DNA from: Nitrospirae bacterium RIFCSPLOW2_12_42_9
GTDB lineage: Bacteria; Nitrospirota; 9FT-COMBO-42-15; HDB-SIOI813
DNA length: 13,384 nt
Assembly (NCBI GenBank): GCA_001805205.1
Contig: MHER01000037.1
Span: forward strand, 1 to 13,384
Direction of reading: 5' to 3'
Positions 6,294 through 13,384 of this stretch are shown here, one piece after another. Numbering within the stretch: the first letter of the stretch is position 1; each line of letters opens with the position of its first letter. Under the pieces are notes generated by a model. The model was not told the origin of the DNA, did no database searches, and worked only from the letters and a program-made list of their open reading frames with translations. The position numbers were made by a program, and so were the translations under genes.

Positions 6294-7568
6294 ATGGCAT
6301 CTATTAACGGAGATTGGTTTCATTCACGAAGCAGTTCTAATCTTGACGAACTTTTAACAGTTCGTAAGCTGGTTCTTGAGAGCCAAAGACCTGCATATAT
6401 TGGCTTTGGCTGGTCAGGAGGGAGGCATGACAATGTCAGAATGTATGAGCTTGCAGCCGCTGGTAATATTCAGCCTTCAACAATGCAAACTAAAGTCCGT
6501 GCTATGATACGATATGGATTTATTAAGGACGAAAATACATGTCCTTTGGTATGGACAAGAATGGGTAGCCTTTGGAATGACTTATACACAGGTGGAAATT
6601 TCAGCGCTGCAAGACAAACCTATGAATTAACACTCACTATTTCTTTGGCAATTTATACGTTCAATGATACTTCAGTTCAATATAGTATAAATCCAGCAAT
6701 AGGTGGTATGCCATTGAAGTTTTTGTTGAATATTCTTGACTCCAACAATTCAATTACACTACAAGAATTTGAAGTATTAGTTGATGGTCATACAAGACGT
6801 GTAGGGGAAAATACATCTTATTGGAAGAGGGATTTGATAAATTCAGGATTGTTTCATGAAGTTAATGAAAGATTATACTACACCGGAAAGTACCCACAAT
6901 TCATAAGTGAAATAAAAAATTTTGAACCGGACCCTCTTCTGACAGATGAGGATTGGCTGATAATAAGGGATAATCCTTTAGTTGAAATATCACCTTTCAA
7001 AAATTCTATACGTGAAATTTTTGAGGCTATTATCCAAGAGCAAAATATTGAAGAGGAAATTACAGATGGGATCTTAACTACACCGCTGGTTGATGTAATA
7101 TCAGAGCAAGAAGAATTAGAAATCCCTGAGATTGACATTTTGAGTAGTGACTCACGCTTCGCTCAAAGCACAAGAAGAGTGAGAAATACCACCTGGTCAA
7201 TCAGGATAAAAAGAAAATATAATTATATTTGCGCTGTTCCTCACTGTGATGTTCAAGGACAAATTTTTGTTGAAGCGGCACACATTAAGCCCGACAGTGC
7301 ATCTGATGGAGAAACCCCTCATAGAGCTCATATTTTGAACGGTCTTTGTTTATGTCGTCATTGTCACATAGCTTTTGAAAAAGGATACTTTTCTTTAACA
7401 GATAATCACAAAATCATTACATCTCCAAAATTCAATGACATACCGGACCAAAATCTGAAGACAGCAATTATTTCAAGTTCTGATATTAAAATTAAAAATA
7501 GAGTGGATAACAGGCTGCCGTTAATTGAATTTATTCAGTATCACAGAGTAAACCGTTTTAAACATTAA
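6294..7568 (+). CDS. HNH endonuclease, probable restriction enzyme of an adjacent two-methyltransferase system
   Basis: This 424-residue protein has a C-terminal HNH (beta-beta-alpha-metal) nuclease domain at about residues 305-375. Catalytic residues are H330 in EAAHIKP, N349 in LNGLCLC and H358 in RHCHIAFE. Cysteines C313 and C318 with C354 and C357 form a probable structural zinc site. The pattern resembles the HNH_2 type. The first ~290 residues match nothing I recognise. They include two stretches that could be winged-helix DNA-binding units (about 45-100 and 140-200), then an acidic linker at about 240-285, consistent with N-terminal target recognition and C-terminal cleavage. The start ATG has Shine-Dalgarno AAGGA at 6284-6288. 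The first methyltransferase starts 6 bp after its stop, so this is the first gene of a three-gene operon. The role is inferred from that context; a solitary modification-dependent nuclease is less likely. Confidence 0.78.
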   Translation: MASINGDWFHSRSSSNLDELLTVRKLVLESQRPAYIGFGWSGGRHDNVRMYELAAAGNIQPSTMQTKVRAMIRYGFIKDENTCPLVWTRMGSLWNDLYTGGNFSAARQTYELTLTISLAIYTFNDTSVQYSINPAIGGMPLKFLLNILDSNNSITLQEFEVLVDGHTRRVGENTSYWKRDLINSGLFHEVNERLYYTGKYPQFISEIKNFEPDPLLTDEDWLIIRDNPLVEISPFKNSIREIFEAIIQEQNIEEEITDGILTTPLVDVISEQEELEIPEIDILSSDSRFAQSTRRVRNTTWSIRIKRKYNYICAVPHCDVQGQIFVEAAHIKPDSASDGETPHRAHILNGLCLCRHCHIAFEKGYFSLTDNHKIITSPKFNDIPDQNLKTAIISSSDIKIKNRVDNRLPLIEFIQYHRVNRFKH

Positions 7569-7574
7569 AGAATT

Positions 7575-9011
7575 ATGATCATAACTAAAGACCCATATAA
7601 AACATATTTTGATGAGTTTGAAGTTACCAGTATAGTTTCTGATCCAGGAATTCAATATAGTCTGTTTGAAACTGAAATAAAAGGTAATCAAGCAAGACAA
7701 TTAAAAATATTAAGCGAAATTGAATATGGCTTGCCTATGTTTAATGGTCAATCGTTTGGGAATCAAGTTCATTTTCAAAATGCTTATCAAACACCTATTC
7801 AAAGATGGTTCCCCTATCGTGAAGGTTATTCTATAAAACTAGTTAACAGCTTCATTAAGGAACTAAAAATTACTGGCAATGTTTTTGATCCTTTTTGTGG
7901 GAGTGGAACCACACTATTAGCAGCACGGATAAACAACTTGACTTCGTTTGGAATAGATGTCAATCCAATATCAGTTTTGGTTGCTAAAGTTGAAAACGAA
8001 CAATATCATCAGGAAGATATTGAAAATATAACCATCCAGATAAAACTGTTAGAATGCCTCAAAAAATCGCCAATCAGTCTTAAAACGAATTTTGAATTAG
8101 CAGAAAAGGTTTTTAACTGGGAAATCCTTCAATCTCTTTTACAACTTAAGAATTATATAAACAGTATAGAGGATAAGAAAATAAGAAACCTATTCTTTGT
8201 TGCATGGCTGTCAATTATAGAAAATGTTTCCAATATAAAAAAGGAAGGAAACGGAATAAAGTATAAAAACAGAAAAAGAACTTCTAACGGCTATGTAAAC
8301 ATTGACAAAGAAGTATGGGAGAAACAGAAGTTCCCTGAAGACAAATTCAATTTTGTTAAAACAAAACTTTTAAATTCTCTTAAAAATATCCTTTCTGATA
8401 TAAAATATAATTACGGATTAAGCGAGAAGAGGCCCAGGATTTTTAATGGCAGTTGTTTAGAGTTTGATAAATATTTTAGTGATGAAATTCAACTGACATT
8501 TTTCTCTCCACCGTATTGTAATTGCTTTGATTACTTTGAAATTCATAAAGTTGATTTATGGCTTGCTGAATTCGTAAAAGACAAAGAAGAATTTCGATTG
8601 CTTAGAAATACAGGTTTTAGATCTAATACGAATTCATTAAACCATAAACCAATTAAATATCAAAACGAATTTCTTGAGAAACTTATTAATCTTTTTGACT
8701 CAAAGAAACTATGGAATATAAAAATACCAAATGTTGTAAGAGGGTATTTTGATGATACGTTTACCTTATTAAGTAAACTTTACAACCAAACAGAGAAGCA
8801 GGGATATGTTGGAATTGTCGTAGGTAATTCAGCTTATTCAGGAGTAATTATTCCCACTGATATTTTGATAGCTGAAATCGCCAAGGAAATCGGTTTTCGA
8901 GTTAAACGTGTTTTTGTAACGAGACATTTAACTACAAGCTCTCAACAAAAACAGGAGTTGGAATATTTAAAAAATTATTTGCGAGAAAGTATTGTTTTAC
9001 TTGAGAAATGA
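7575..9011 (+). CDS. DNA amino-methyltransferase (N4-cytosine or N6-adenine), first of a pair
   Basis: This SAM-dependent DNA methyltransferase has 478 residues. Motif I, FDPFCGSGTT (104-113), binds SAM, followed by GIDVNP (126-131). The catalytic motif IV is SPPY (311-314), in FFSPPYCNCFDYFEIHKVDLWL. SPPY is commonest in N4-cytosine enzymes but does not exclude N6-adenine. An N-terminal block, QRWFPYREGYSIKLVNSFI (76-94), corresponds to motif X. With X and I first and about 200 residues before motif IV, the order resembles the alpha group, which would put target recognition between I and IV. The gene starts 6 bp after the HNH stop with only a weak Shine-Dalgarno (AAAGAA). It overlaps the second methyltransferase by 4 bp. 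Base composition is A/T-rich: one 60-base block (8221-8280) has 14 G+C. It probably methylates one strand of the site cut by the HNH protein (inference). Confidence 0.85.
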   Translation: MIITKDPYKTYFDEFEVTSIVSDPGIQYSLFETEIKGNQARQLKILSEIEYGLPMFNGQSFGNQVHFQNAYQTPIQRWFPYREGYSIKLVNSFIKELKITGNVFDPFCGSGTTLLAARINNLTSFGIDVNPISVLVAKVENEQYHQEDIENITIQIKLLECLKKSPISLKTNFELAEKVFNWEILQSLLQLKNYINSIEDKKIRNLFFVAWLSIIENVSNIKKEGNGIKYKNRKRTSNGYVNIDKEVWEKQKFPEDKFNFVKTKLLNSLKNILSDIKYNYGLSEKRPRIFNGSCLEFDKYFSDEIQLTFFSPPYCNCFDYFEIHKVDLWLAEFVKDKEEFRLLRNTGFRSNTNSLNHKPIKYQNEFLEKLINLFDSKKLWNIKIPNVVRGYFDDTFTLLSKLYNQTEKQGYVGIVVGNSAYSGVIIPTDILIAEIAKEIGFRVKRVFVTRHLTTSSQQKQELEYLKNYLRESIVLLEK

Positions 9012-10336
9012 TACAGACGATTGAACTCATGGTTGTAAAAGAAGTGATCCCTATAGAAATTCAACCAGGAACAATTTTGAGTATAAACACAAAAGAGGTT
9101 ACCTCACACACCCATGGCTTTCATAAATACCCTGCCAAGTTTATACCTCATATACCAAAATGGGCAATAGGAAAATACCTAAATGGTTCCGGAAATAGGA
9201 CCATACTTGATCCTTTCTGTGGATCGGGGACGACTTTGGTAGAAGGCTTGTTAGCTGGGCATAATGTTATTGGCTTAGATGTTGATCCACTTTCATCACT
9301 TATTACAAAAGTTAAAACGACACCAATTGATAGTAAGATACTTAACGAGGTTATTAACTGGCTTACAAGAAGTATTAAGCAAACGAAAAAAGGGGAATTT
9401 GAACCGGAATGCAAAACAATAGAACATTGGTTTTCAAGGAATGCAATAAACAAACTTTCAATTATTAGGACTTTAATAAATCAAGTTCTTAAGGAATTTG
9501 GTAGCAGTAAAGAGTTTAAGGACATTCAATATCTTTTGTTGATATGTTTTTCGTCGATTATAAGACGAGTTTCCAATGCTGACAATGAGTCGCAAAAAAC
9601 TTATGTATCACATACAAAAATTAAAGAACCAGAAGAGGTGTATTCGGTATTCTTTCCTCAATTAGAATTATTTGTTGAGAGATTAAAAACTTATTTTCAT
9701 TTAGTAAACACAAAGTTGGCAACCAAGATTATTTGCACATCAAGTACGGAATCTATAGATATAAAACTTAAAGGTGAGAATATAGATTTAGCAGTTACTT
9801 CTCCTCCATATATAAAGGCCATTGATTACATTTACAACCAAATGGTAGAACTGTTTTGGATTGGTGACCTTCTTGGTCTGGAATCGCAAGCAAAACAAAA
9901 TAAGAAGAAAAAAGGGTATATCGGAACGAAGTATATACATAAAGTTGAATTCAAAGATTATACTCCGTATAACACTATGTTAGGAATTGATAAACTTGAT
10001 AAGAAACTTCAACAAATATATGATTCAGATAAAAAGAACGGCCATAAACACTCATTTGTTACTTACAAATATTTTGCAGATATGGAGAAACATTTTTCTG
10101 AGATGGCAAAATGTTTATCAGAAGGCACACCCTATGTAATGGTAGTTGGTGACAGTTCAGTTAGTGATATTTACTTTGCTACATCGGATTTCTTAGTAGA
10201 AATTGCAGAGCGAAACGGATTTAAGATTAGAAACAAATGGGGTTATAAGATAAAAAATCGCTATATGCGTTTTGATAGAAAGGGAAGAGGTGGTCTAATT
10301 GAAATAGACTGGGTTTTAGAGTTTATACGTAATTAA
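9008..10336 (+). CDS. DNA amino-methyltransferase (N4-cytosine or N6-adenine), second of a pair
   Basis: This 442-residue SAM-dependent DNA methyltransferase has the same plan as its upstream neighbour. It shows motif X-like HGFHKYPAKFIP (36-47), motif I LDPFCGSGTT (67-76), GLDVDP (89-94) and catalytic SPPY (265-268), followed by IKAIDYIYNQMVELFWIGDLLG. A basic, lysine-rich insert (about 296-305) and a C-terminal GDSSVSD motif region follow. The ATG overlaps the stop of the first methyltransferase (ATGA at 9008-9011), which indicates translational coupling; an ATG at 9029 is the only near alternative. The two enzymes align in motif order and in the block before motif IV (FSSIIRRVSN here, WLSIIENVSN in the neighbour), but differ widely elsewhere. 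They are therefore diverged paralogues rather than a recent copy, probably with different targets or strands. The operon ends here; no terminator with a convincing T-run was seen before menG. Confidence 0.86.
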   Translation: MIQTIELMVVKEVIPIEIQPGTILSINTKEVTSHTHGFHKYPAKFIPHIPKWAIGKYLNGSGNRTILDPFCGSGTTLVEGLLAGHNVIGLDVDPLSSLITKVKTTPIDSKILNEVINWLTRSIKQTKKGEFEPECKTIEHWFSRNAINKLSIIRTLINQVLKEFGSSKEFKDIQYLLLICFSSIIRRVSNADNESQKTYVSHTKIKEPEEVYSVFFPQLELFVERLKTYFHLVNTKLATKIICTSSTESIDIKLKGENIDLAVTSPPYIKAIDYIYNQMVELFWIGDLLGLESQAKQNKKKKGYIGTKYIHKVEFKDYTPYNTMLGIDKLDKKLQQIYDSDKKNGHKHSFVTYKYFADMEKHFSEMAKCLSEGTPYVMVVGDSSVSDIYFATSDFLVEIAERNGFKIRNKWGYKIKNRYMRFDRKGRGGLIEIDWVLEFIRN

Positions 10337-10348
10337 CAATAATAATAT

Positions 10349-10376
10349 TTAACAGAACATAAAATTATTATATAAT
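10349..10376 (+). promoter_or_regulatory. Probable promoter of menG
   Basis: TTAACA (10349-10354, five of six to TTGACA) and a perfect TATAAT (10371-10376) are separated by 16 bp. Transcription would start near 10383, about 34 nt before the menG ATG, and the first RNA bases would fold into the hairpin at 10388-10403. This gives menG a promoter independent of the upstream island. Confidence 0.5.
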
Positions 10377-10387
10377 CCATTAGCAAT

Positions 10388-10403
10388 GTGGATGAATATC
10401 CAC
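10388..10403 (+). promoter_or_regulatory. Short hairpin in the menG leader
   Basis: GTGGAT (10388-10393) pairs perfectly with ATCCAC (10398-10403) around a GAAT loop, followed by CTTTTAT. It could be a weak terminator of the methyltransferase operon, but it lies downstream of a good -10 box. A 5' RNA hairpin on the menG transcript is as likely. It ends 13 nt before the menG ATG. Confidence 0.35.
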
Positions 10404-10416
10404 CTTTTATATAAAT

Positions 10417-11118
10417 ATGGACAAGGAACGGATGGTACAGAAGATGTTTTCCTCTGCAGCAAGGCGGTATGACCTGAATAATACTGTCCTGAGTTTTGGG
10501 ATACATCATTACTGGAAAAGATATGCTGTGGACAAGACCCTGGCAAAACAGGGGAGTATAGTTTTAGATGTCTGTTCAGGCACAGCAGATATAGCAATAC
10601 TCCTTGCTAAAAGGGTTACATCTTCAGGGCATGTTATGGCAGTAGACCTTAATCCGGAGATGCTGGAGATAGGAAAAAAGAAGGTTATAAAATCAGGACT
10701 TGAAGATAGCATCTGTTGCTCTATTGGAAATGCAGAGTCTCTCCAGTTCAGAGATAATAAGTTTGATGCAGTCACTGTAGGGTTCGGCGTAAGGAATGTT
10801 AAACACCTTGAAAAGGCCTTTTCTGAGATGCACAGGGTAACAAGACCTGGGGGTCGTGTTGTCTGTCTTGAATTTACACAGCCTGAGAGCCGTTTTTTAA
10901 AATATTTATACGATTTTTATTCATTTACATTGATACCGGCCGTCGGGACTGTAATCTCAAGAGACAAAACTGGCATATACAATTACCTTCCATCTTCCAT
11001 ACGGAAATTTCCGCCTGCAGAGCCGCTAAAACAATTAATGCATAATACAGGTTTCTCAAAGGTATATTATGAGCTCCTGTCAGGTGGTATAGTTGCATTA
11101 CACGTTGGAATAAAATAG
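10417..11118 (+). CDS. menG: Demethylmenaquinone methyltransferase (MenG/UbiE family)
   Basis: This class I SAM-dependent C-methyltransferase converts demethylmenaquinone to menaquinone, the last step of the pathway. The 233-residue length is standard. Family signatures are YDLNNTVLSFGIHHYWKR (18-35), SAM-binding motif I LDVCSGTADIA (50-60), the acidic VDLNPEML block (75-82), VGFGVRNV (121-128), GRVVCLEFTQP (147-157) and YNYLPSSIRKFP (189-200). No ubiquinone genes are visible and a polyprenyl synthase lies across the island, so the menaquinone role is preferred over UbiE's dual role. The ATG at 10417 lacks a Shine-Dalgarno. An in-frame ATG at 10432 has AAGGA four bases upstream and would shorten the protein by five residues that are not conserved, so it is a real alternative. 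Its G+C is higher than in the preceding genes (29 of 60 in 10801-10860). A radical SAM gene follows after 7 bp. Confidence 0.9.
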   Translation: MDKERMVQKMFSSAARRYDLNNTVLSFGIHHYWKRYAVDKTLAKQGSIVLDVCSGTADIAILLAKRVTSSGHVMAVDLNPEMLEIGKKKVIKSGLEDSICCSIGNAESLQFRDNKFDAVTVGFGVRNVKHLEKAFSEMHRVTRPGGRVVCLEFTQPESRFLKYLYDFYSFTLIPAVGTVISRDKTGIYNYLPSSIRKFPPAEPLKQLMHNTGFSKVYYELLSGGIVALHVGIK

Positions 11119-11125
11119 ATTTAAC

Positions 11126-12667
11126 ATGGGGAAAAAAGACGGGTCAATTTTATATATATGGCTTCCTTGTAAAAAGATATATCCGCTTGGACCAACATAT
11201 CTCGCAAATTATGTCCATATCAAAAGGCCCGATATCAGGCAGCGTATATTAGACCTATCCCTGATTAACAGCCGTAACAGGTTGAAGGCTATCGTTGAAA
11301 TGATAGATGGTTTCAAACCTGATCTGATTGCCTTCTCCTGGCGGGATATCCAGATATATGCCCCTCATGATGAAGACAGGTCGCTATCATTAGCCTTTAA
11401 TTATTATTATTCACCAGACATATACAAGAGGATAAAGGCCGGCATAAAAGGGCTCAGTATGGTCTTTAACTATGAAAACAATTTGAGAGAGAAGTTCCAT
11501 CTGATAAAAAAGACTGTCTCAAAGTTTCCTGACAGGAAGTTTATGATCGGTGGCGGTGCATTTAGTGTATTTTCAAATGAGGTTATTGAAAAGTTGCCTG
11601 AAGGGGTTATCGGTGTTATAGGAGAAGGGGAAGATGCAATCCTGTCAATCATAAATGGAACAGATGTCATGAATCACAGGGTAATTTACAGGGAAAAAGG
11701 GACAATAGTATCAGGTACGCAGGGTAAACCTGTAAGCATAGAAGATATTGAGGTCGATTATAAATATATTTCTTCTATATTCCCTGAGGTATCCTCTTAT
11801 ATCGGAGGGACAATAGGCATCCAGACAAAGCGGGGATGTCCATATCAATGTGAGTTCTGCCTCTATTCTTATATCGAGGGGTGTAATGTGCGTTATCGAA
11901 ACCCTGAGACAATATTAAAAGAGATAGAGTTTCTACACTTACACTGGAATATCCGCAATATATGGTTTGCTGATGCACAGTTTATACCGGGGACTATGGC
12001 ATTACCGCACTGTACAGCACTGTTGGAAGGGTTAATAAAGAAGGGATTGAAAATTGAATGGAGTGGTTATGTGCGTACCAGTCTTATAACCCCGGAGCTC
12101 TCCTCATTAATGGTCTCTTCTGGTGTGGGAGACCTGGAGGTTTCTATTACATCCGGTTCACAGAAGGTACTTAATGAGATGTCAATGGGGTTCAGGCTTG
12201 AGCATCTCTATAATGGCTGCAGATATTTGAAAAAAGAGGGTTACAAGGGAACAATAATATTGAATTATTCAATTAATGCCCCCGGGGAGACAGAAGAGAC
12301 CCTTATTGAATCTATCAATTCATATAAAGTTATTAAAGAGATTATGGGAAGTGACCATGTCAGGCCTGTTATATTCTTTATCGGGGTACAACCACATACA
12401 AGATTGGAAGAAAGGCTTATAAAAAGCGGATATCTGAGCAGTTCATATAACCCGCTTTCTCTAAATCCATTCTCAATAAAAAAATTGTTGTATAATCCTC
12501 CACCTTTAGATAAAATAATAGCCAACTCCTGCCTTGATGCATGGGCAGGCGGACATGGTGATGGTGAAAGGATATTATTTAATATAGAGAAGAGGCTTAA
12601 GGGCAGTGGTAAATTAAATAATGATATGTTAAACTATGAAAAATCCACAGAGATACGAAGCGCATAA
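11126..12667 (+). CDS. Radical SAM protein with cobalamin-binding-like N-terminal domain, function unassigned
   Basis: This 513-residue protein has the two-domain plan of B12-binding radical SAM enzymes. The N-terminal part (about 1-190) has the signature YPLGPTYLANYV (19-30), a Rossmann-like DLIAFSWRDIQIYAP (66-80) and a GGGAFS / GVIGEGEDAI region (142-172). No DxHxxG cobalamin-ligand motif is visible, so any cobalamin would bind without a histidine ligand or not at all. The radical SAM core starts at about 225 and carries the [4Fe-4S] cysteines C238, C242 and C245 in RGCPYQCEFC. Further core strands lie at IRNIWFADAQF (276-286) and EVSITSGSQKVLNEM (338-352). I recognise no characterised subfamily. 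The gene begins 7 bp after menG with no clear Shine-Dalgarno, so co-transcription with menG is very likely. A methylation or carbon-skeleton change on a quinone or other lipid is possible but unproven. Confidence 0.85.
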   Translation: MGKKDGSILYIWLPCKKIYPLGPTYLANYVHIKRPDIRQRILDLSLINSRNRLKAIVEMIDGFKPDLIAFSWRDIQIYAPHDEDRSLSLAFNYYYSPDIYKRIKAGIKGLSMVFNYENNLREKFHLIKKTVSKFPDRKFMIGGGAFSVFSNEVIEKLPEGVIGVIGEGEDAILSIINGTDVMNHRVIYREKGTIVSGTQGKPVSIEDIEVDYKYISSIFPEVSSYIGGTIGIQTKRGCPYQCEFCLYSYIEGCNVRYRNPETILKEIEFLHLHWNIRNIWFADAQFIPGTMALPHCTALLEGLIKKGLKIEWSGYVRTSLITPELSSLMVSSGVGDLEVSITSGSQKVLNEMSMGFRLEHLYNGCRYLKKEGYKGTIILNYSINAPGETEETLIESINSYKVIKEIMGSDHVRPVIFFIGVQPHTRLEERLIKSGYLSSSYNPLSLNPFSIKKLLYNPPPLDKIIANSCLDAWAGGHGDGERILFNIEKRLKGSGKLNNDMLNYEKSTEIRSA

Positions 12668-12733
12668 AGTTAATATAAACCAGAATAATAATTTTTCTTA
12701 TGTGCATCTGTGGGAGAAGGGGTGTTTATTATT

Positions 12734-13105
12734 ATGAAAAAGACCATACTGGTAGTGGATGATGAAGAGCATATAAGACTGCTTTACAAAGAGGAGTTCG
12801 AGGAAGAAGGTTATACTGTGCTGTTAGCGGGTAGTGGTGAAGATGCCCTGACGTTAGTAGAAAATAAACTCCCTGACCTAATAACACTCGATATAAAGAT
12901 GCCTGGTATTGACGGGATCACCCTCGCAAGGAAGATAAAAGAGATAAGGAGTGATATGCCTGTGATCTTTGTGAGTGCCTATGAGGACTACAAACATGAT
13001 TTTGGCACATGGGCCTCAGATGCATACTTTGTTAAATCTGCCAATCTTGCTGAACTCAAATCGCTCATTGCCAAAATACTCAAGGATAAAGCTTCAAAAC
13101 CCTAA
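12734..13105 (+). CDS. Single-domain response regulator (CheY-like receiver)
   Basis: This 123-residue phosphoacceptor protein consists of one receiver domain with no output domain, so it would signal by protein-protein contact. All key residues are present: acidic pair D9-D10 (VVDDEE), phosphoacceptor D53 in [10 protein letters not shown]81 in FVSAY (the Thr/Ser switch position) and K101 in YFVKSA. No histidine kinase is in the window, so its partner is unknown. An in-frame GTG at 12710 would add eight residues, but a purine-rich Shine-Dalgarno (GGAGAAGGGG, 12713-12722) lies between it and the ATG at 12734, so the ATG is preferred. It lies 66 bp after the radical SAM gene. Its stop overlaps the stop of the convergent arginine decarboxylase gene by 4 bp. 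Confidence 0.88.
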   Translation: MKKTILVVDDEEHIRLLYKEEFEEEGYTVLLAGSGEDALTLVENKLPDLITLDIKMPGIDGITLARKIKEIRSDMPVIFVSAYEDYKHDFGTWASDAYFVKSANLAELKSLIAKILKDKASKP

Positions 13106-13384
13106 AACAAAAATACTGCAGCGGCAATAACGGTTGTATAGCCATTTTTTACTATGGCTGACTGGGTTATATTTGTTGTTCTGACGATCTTATCACTGAT
13201 TCTGTAAACCTCTTTCTTTTGATCCCACCCTTTGTCTTCATCGAATTCTATACCGAGTGTGGACGCGAGCATGGCTGCTGCGAGGTCTTCAGCGTAATCC
13301 CCTGCGATCTTATCAGTCTGTCCATAGGCGTGATGTTCACTAAGGTATCCATAAGCATTTTTATCTGTTGGGATTGCGCAGCCA
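13102..13384 (-). CDS. Pyruvoyl-dependent arginine decarboxylase, C-terminal part (runs off the window)
   Basis: The last 93 residues of a minus-strand gene are present, entering at the right edge and ending at TAG (13104-13102). They match the C-terminal half of pyruvoyl-dependent arginine decarboxylases (PvlArgDC), which convert arginine to agmatine for polyamine synthesis. Recognisable blocks are [50 protein letters not shown] and the terminal [11 protein letters not shown]. The self-cleaving serine that forms the pyruvoyl group lies outside the window, so activity cannot be judged. The frame is uninterrupted. Recognition is from family memory without an alignment, but the ending is distinctive. 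Confidence 0.8.
   Translation of the reverse strand, partial: GCAIPTDKNAYGYLSEHHAYGQTDKIAGDYAEDLAAAMLASTLGIEFDEDKGWDQKKEVYRISDKIVRTTNITQSAIVKNGYTTVIAAAVFLF

Noticed and set aside
6162..10356. 8-bp direct repeat TTAACAGA at 6162-6169 and 10349-10356, near both edges of the A/T-rich island
   Set aside because: An 8-mer match between two flanks of this size is expected by chance fairly often, and no integrase or transposase accompanies it.
13140..13159. Inverted repeat AGCCAT...ATGGCT with a T-rich loop as a terminator for the response regulator
   Set aside because: The stem is only 6 bp with an 8-nt loop, it lies in arginine decarboxylase coding sequence, and no T-run follows the stem.
1..13384. 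CRISPR arrays, tRNA or rRNA genes, insertion sequences, prophage genes
   Set aside because: No regularly spaced direct repeats, cloverleaf structures, transposase motifs or phage structural proteins were seen on either strand.

Overview
The window looks like a chromosomal segment of a menaquinone-using bacterium of moderate, A/T-leaning base composition. The taxon cannot be fixed from sequence alone. A Nitrospirota-like or deltaproteobacterial-type anaerobe is my low-confidence guess, from the mix of a MenG-type quinone methyltransferase, an AMMECR1 protein, a DUF1015 protein and a pyruvoyl-dependent arginine decarboxylase. No tRNA, rRNA, CRISPR array or insertion sequence was seen.

Layout. 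Positions 1-2166 (+) hold the last codons of a TrkH/KtrB potassium channel subunit, its TrkA/KtrA regulatory partner and a CNNM/CorC-type membrane protein with CBS domains. Positions 2168-5960 (-) hold a co-directional cluster, in transcription order: long-chain polyprenyl diphosphate synthase, AMMECR1 protein, DUF1015 protein and a class IV aminotransferase. The aminotransferase converges on the CorC gene with one base between the stop codons. Positions 5961-6293 are a divergent control region with two outward promoters and a perfect 15-bp-arm inverted repeat between them. Positions 6294-10336 (+) are a visibly more A/T-rich three-gene island: an HNH nuclease followed by two related amino-methyltransferases (DPFCGSGTT and SPPY motifs). 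I read this as a restriction-modification system. Positions 10417-12667 (+) hold menG/ubiE, tightly followed by a radical SAM protein. A CheY-like response regulator follows. Its stop codon overlaps, tail to tail, the stop codon of a minus-strand pyruvoyl-dependent arginine decarboxylase that runs off the right edge.

How the genes fit. The polyprenyl synthase can supply the isoprenoid side chain of menaquinone, and MenG performs the final ring methylation. The restriction-modification island therefore lies between two quinone genes that may once have been divergent neighbours. The HNH nuclease would cut unmodified DNA while the paired methyltransferases protect the host. Two methyltransferases with one nuclease suggest an asymmetric recognition site, one enzyme per strand (inference). 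The radical SAM protein 7 bp behind menG has no assigned reaction and may act on the quinone or another lipid (inference only).

Several gene boundaries carry compact perfect stem-loops with loops of 2-5 nt, at 754-773, 2167-2185, 3046-3065, 4965-4985, 6084-6115 and 10388-10403. The 6084-6115 repeat is the strongest unexplained signal.
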